This document shows, in pieces, positions 62,156 to 64,000 of a stretch of 64,000 nucleotides of DNA. The stretch spans positions 1-64,000 of the forward strand of contig CAYTIB010000001.1 in NCBI GenBank assembly GCA_964437725.1. The letters run 5' to 3'. Within the stretch, counting starts at the first letter, position 1; each line of letters starts with the position of its first letter. The notes beneath the pieces are model-generated. The model searched no databases, was not told the origin of the DNA, and saw nothing but the letters and a program-made list of their open reading frames with translations. Source of the stretch: CAYTIB01 sp964437725 (lineage in GTDB: Bacteria; UBA8248; JACPRG01; G963555815). The position numbers were made by a program, and so were the translations under genes.

Positions 62156-62184
62156 TTCAGTCGATATTTATTTCCTTGTATAAT
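62156..62184 (+). promoter_or_regulatory. Candidate promoter for the isochorismatase-family gene
   Basis: TATAAT (62179-62184) matches the -10 consensus exactly. TTCAGT (62156-62161) lies 17 bp upstream with a weak -35 match. Transcription would start about 90 bp before the ATG. Confidence 0.4.
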
Positions 62185-62284
62185 TCGCTTATATGAAGGT
62201 CTTAGGGAAGCAAATGAGATGACATGGTGATTGTTTTAGGTTTTGGTAGGACTGTCGATTTGAAGGGGAAAGGGGGGTTTCGTA

Positions 62285-62959
62285 ATGGCAATTGATACGA
62301 GTATGTTCTCAGGCGAGGATTTGCAATATCTTGATAAGGGTCATACGGGTATGCCGATAGGGTGGGGGGAGCGTCCAGCTTTAGTGATTGTCGATATGAC
62401 ACGGGCGTTCATAGAGGATGATTATCCACTCGCTTGTGAAAAGACCGGGCGTCCATGTGAAGAGGCTATCGCTAGGGTATTGGAGGTTTCCCGAAGTGCG
62501 GAGATTCCTGTGCTTTACACTGGTGGAATTGTTGCCGATAAAGAAATTCTCAAAGGACGATGGAAATCGAGGTATGAAGATCCGCTACTGAAATCTCCTG
62601 AAGCACATGAGATAGTTGAGGGGGTAGCTCCCTTGAAGGATGAGATTGTTATCCGGAAGACAAAGCCCAGTGGCTTTTTTGGGACTGAACTAAATGGTTA
62701 CCTTGTTTACCACAATGTTGATACGCTAATTGTTACGGGTATGGTTACGAGCGGGTGTGTTCGAGCTACCGTGGTAGATGCTTTCTCACTCAATTATCGG
62801 GTTATTGTCCCTGAAGAATGTGTGGCTGATCGAGCCCAGCTTTCACACCAGGTAACGTTGGTCGATCTTGACACGAAGTACGCTGACGTTTTGCCGGTGG
62901 ATAGTGTTATTGCTCATCTCGAGAGCACTGCAAAGGTTGTCGCTCAGCCGATCGGATAG
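62285..62959 (+). CDS. Isochorismatase-family amidohydrolase (N-carbamoylsarcosine amidase-like)
   Basis: 224-residue cysteine hydrolase. Catalytic Asp37 (LVIVDMTRAF), Lys about 125 (VIRKTKPSGFFGT) and Cys about 157 (TSGCVRATVVDA). The preceding GMVTSGCVRATVVDAFSLNYRV and EECVADR segment are as in N-carbamoylsarcosine amidases, which release ammonia and CO2 from N-carbamoyl compounds. With creatininase and deaminase genes elsewhere in the window, a role in purine, pyrimidine or creatinine-like nitrogen catabolism is plausible but not linked. GGGGGG-like sequence lies upstream of the ATG. Confidence 0.87.
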   Translation: MAIDTSMFSGEDLQYLDKGHTGMPIGWGERPALVIVDMTRAFIEDDYPLACEKTGRPCEEAIARVLEVSRSAEIPVLYTGGIVADKEILKGRWKSRYEDPLLKSPEAHEIVEGVAPLKDEIVIRKTKPSGFFGTELNGYLVYHNVDTLIVTGMVTSGCVRATVVDAFSLNYRVIVPEECVADRAQLSHQVTLVDLDTKYADVLPVDSVIAHLESTAKVVAQPIG

Positions 62960-62994
62960 TGCGGGCCAGGTTGTAGTTGGGTTTTCTTGAGAAA

Positions 62995-64000
62995 TCAATA
63001 ATCATATTTCGCGGCGAGTTCGGGGTTTTCCCCGGCTTTTGCTTTTGTTGGGATTTTTTTGATTTTCAATAGTTCTAGTCCAGCTTGTTCAATGAGTGGG
63101 ACAAGTGTTTTAGATTTTTTAGCCGAGATGCCAATTGCTTTGTACCGGCGACAGAGCCCTTCTACAACTACAGGGGTACTCTGATCGATCTTATTGAAGA
63201 CTAAAAGGCGTGGAATTTCGTCTAGCTTTAATTTTTCAAGAATTCGGTTGACAGCTCCCATTTGTTCTTCGAGCCGCGGATTTGAGATATCTGCAAGATG
63301 GATGAGCATATCCGCATCTTCTAGCTCTGCCAGGGTTGCACTGAAGGCATCCATCAACTCCTCAGGGAGGTTATGGATAAACCCAACCGTGTCAGTTAGG
63401 ATGACCTCCATTTCCTCTGGAAACCTCACGCGTCGGGTGGTCGGGTCAAGTGTTGCGAAGAGCCGATTTTCTGCTTCTACAACACTCTGAGTCATGGCGT
63501 TTAGGAGGGTAGATTTTCCGACATTAGTGTATCCAACAATGGAAAGGATCGGTAACTGACTTCTTTTCCGCTGGGCTCTTCTTTGGCTTCGACCTTTTTC
63601 CAGGTGGTTAAGCTCCTTTTTTAATCGTGAAATTCTTTCTCGAATACGACGTCGGTCTATCTCTAACTTCATCTCGCCTGGCCCGCGAGTGCCAATTCCA
63701 CCAGCCAGCCTGGACATAGCTCGGTCCTGGGTAACTAGCCGGGGCAACATATATTGCAGCTGCGCGAGCTCAACTTGAAATTTCCCATTGCGGCTTTTGG
63801 CCCTTTGAGCAAAGATATCTAATATAAGTTGATTGCGGTCGATGACCTTTAGGTCCATGAAATCTGACAGTGACCGAAGTTGAGCAGGTGTTAATTCTCG
63901 ATCGAAAACTATTAGGTCCGCACCCATCTGCAGGCTTTGGATAACAAGTTCTTTTAGCTTTCCTTTACCCAGGACTGTGCGGTGATCGGCTCGCGGTCTA
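62995..64000 (-). CDS. hflX: GTPase HflX, 5' end beyond the window
   Basis: The frame reads through the window edge; the visible 335 residues lack perhaps 60-80 N-terminal ones. Upstream of the first internal ATG the frame shows RTVLGKGKLKEL, the typical N-terminal HflX motif. N-terminal domain with ADLIVFDRELTPAQ, a coiled linker GPGEMKLEIDRRRIRERI, then GTPase motifs: G1 GYTNVGKSTL, G3 DTVGFI and G4 NKID. It splits stalled or hibernating ribosomes. Confidence 0.94.
   Translation of the reverse strand, partial: RPRADHRTVLGKGKLKELVIQSLQMGADLIVFDRELTPAQLRSLSDFMDLKVIDRNQLILDIFAQRAKSRNGKFQVELAQLQYMLPRLVTQDRAMSRLAGGIGTRGPGEMKLEIDRRRIRERISRLKKELNHLEKGRSQRRAQRKRSQLPILSIVGYTNVGKSTLLNAMTQSVVEAENRLFATLDPTTRRVRFPEEMEVILTDTVGFIHNLPEELMDAFSATLAELEDADMLIHLADISNPRLEEQMGAVNRILEKLKLDEIPRLLVFNKIDQSTPVVVEGLCRRYKAIGISAKKSKTLVPLIEQAGLELLKIKKIPTKAKAGENPELAAKYDY

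Overview
The window looks like chromosome of an uncultured Gram-negative bacterium. Evidence: a TolC-type outer-membrane factor, several signal peptides and a lipobox, periplasmic di-haem cytochrome and ABC binding protein, and conserved housekeeping blocks (priA-def-fmt-rsmB-PASTA-rpe; ffh-rpsP-khpA-rimM-trmD-rplS-rnhB; birA-coaX; ruvX-mltG). The mix of a bacterial family B DNA polymerase, several UbiD-type decarboxylases, a molybdenum hydroxylase, cupins, a creatininase-family enzyme and SDRs recalls deep-branching lineages near the old Deltaproteobacteria (Tectomicrobia, NC10, Rokubacteria or Nitrospinota type). That placement is inference from gene content. I see no rRNA, tRNA, CRISPR array, prophage or insertion sequence.

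Layout. 1-5.7 kb: a family B polymerase whose frame is broken by an in-frame TGA near the window edge, a squalene/phytoene synthase, UbiD homologue 1 and two small cupins. 5.8-8.3 kb: a short accessory stretch with a decayed cytosine-5 methyltransferase, a YaiI-family protein, a secreted protein and an orphan AT-hook protein. 8.35-18.8 kb: a catabolic-looking plus-strand run with UbiD 2, an aminotransferase, a three-subunit molybdenum hydroxylase whose FAD subunit carries the exact cysteine spacing of 4-hydroxybenzoyl-CoA reductase, a class III aminotransferase, a cupin, a DMT transporter and an aquaporin. 18.9-26 kb (minus): proton-translocating transhydrogenase pntB-pntAB-pntAA, a YjbQ protein, UbiD 3 and a membrane-anchored sulfatase-fold enzyme with Thr at the nucleophile position.

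27-33.2 kb (minus) is the most system-like block: a DtxR/MntR-type metal regulator with a candidate operator at its own promoter, an outer-membrane beta-barrel, an unusually long di-haem peroxidase-like protein, and a PhnD-PhnC-PhnE-like ABC importer, without any C-P lyase genes. I read it as a candidate metal-controlled redox-linked uptake system. 33.3-38.1 kb holds a CMP/dCMP-type deaminase, a creatininase-family protein, a small lipoprotein, an acyl-CoA synthetase and an SDR.

38.4-50 kb is housekeeping: primosome, N-formylmethionine metabolism, rRNA methylation, SRP and the S16-L19 operon. 50-60 kb (minus) holds coaX, birA, valS, a response regulator with a helical tail, a DUF502 protein, mltG, ruvX and a TolC-family protein. 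60-64 kb holds ribF, a flippase-like membrane protein, an isochorismatase-family amidase and hflX, which runs off the end.
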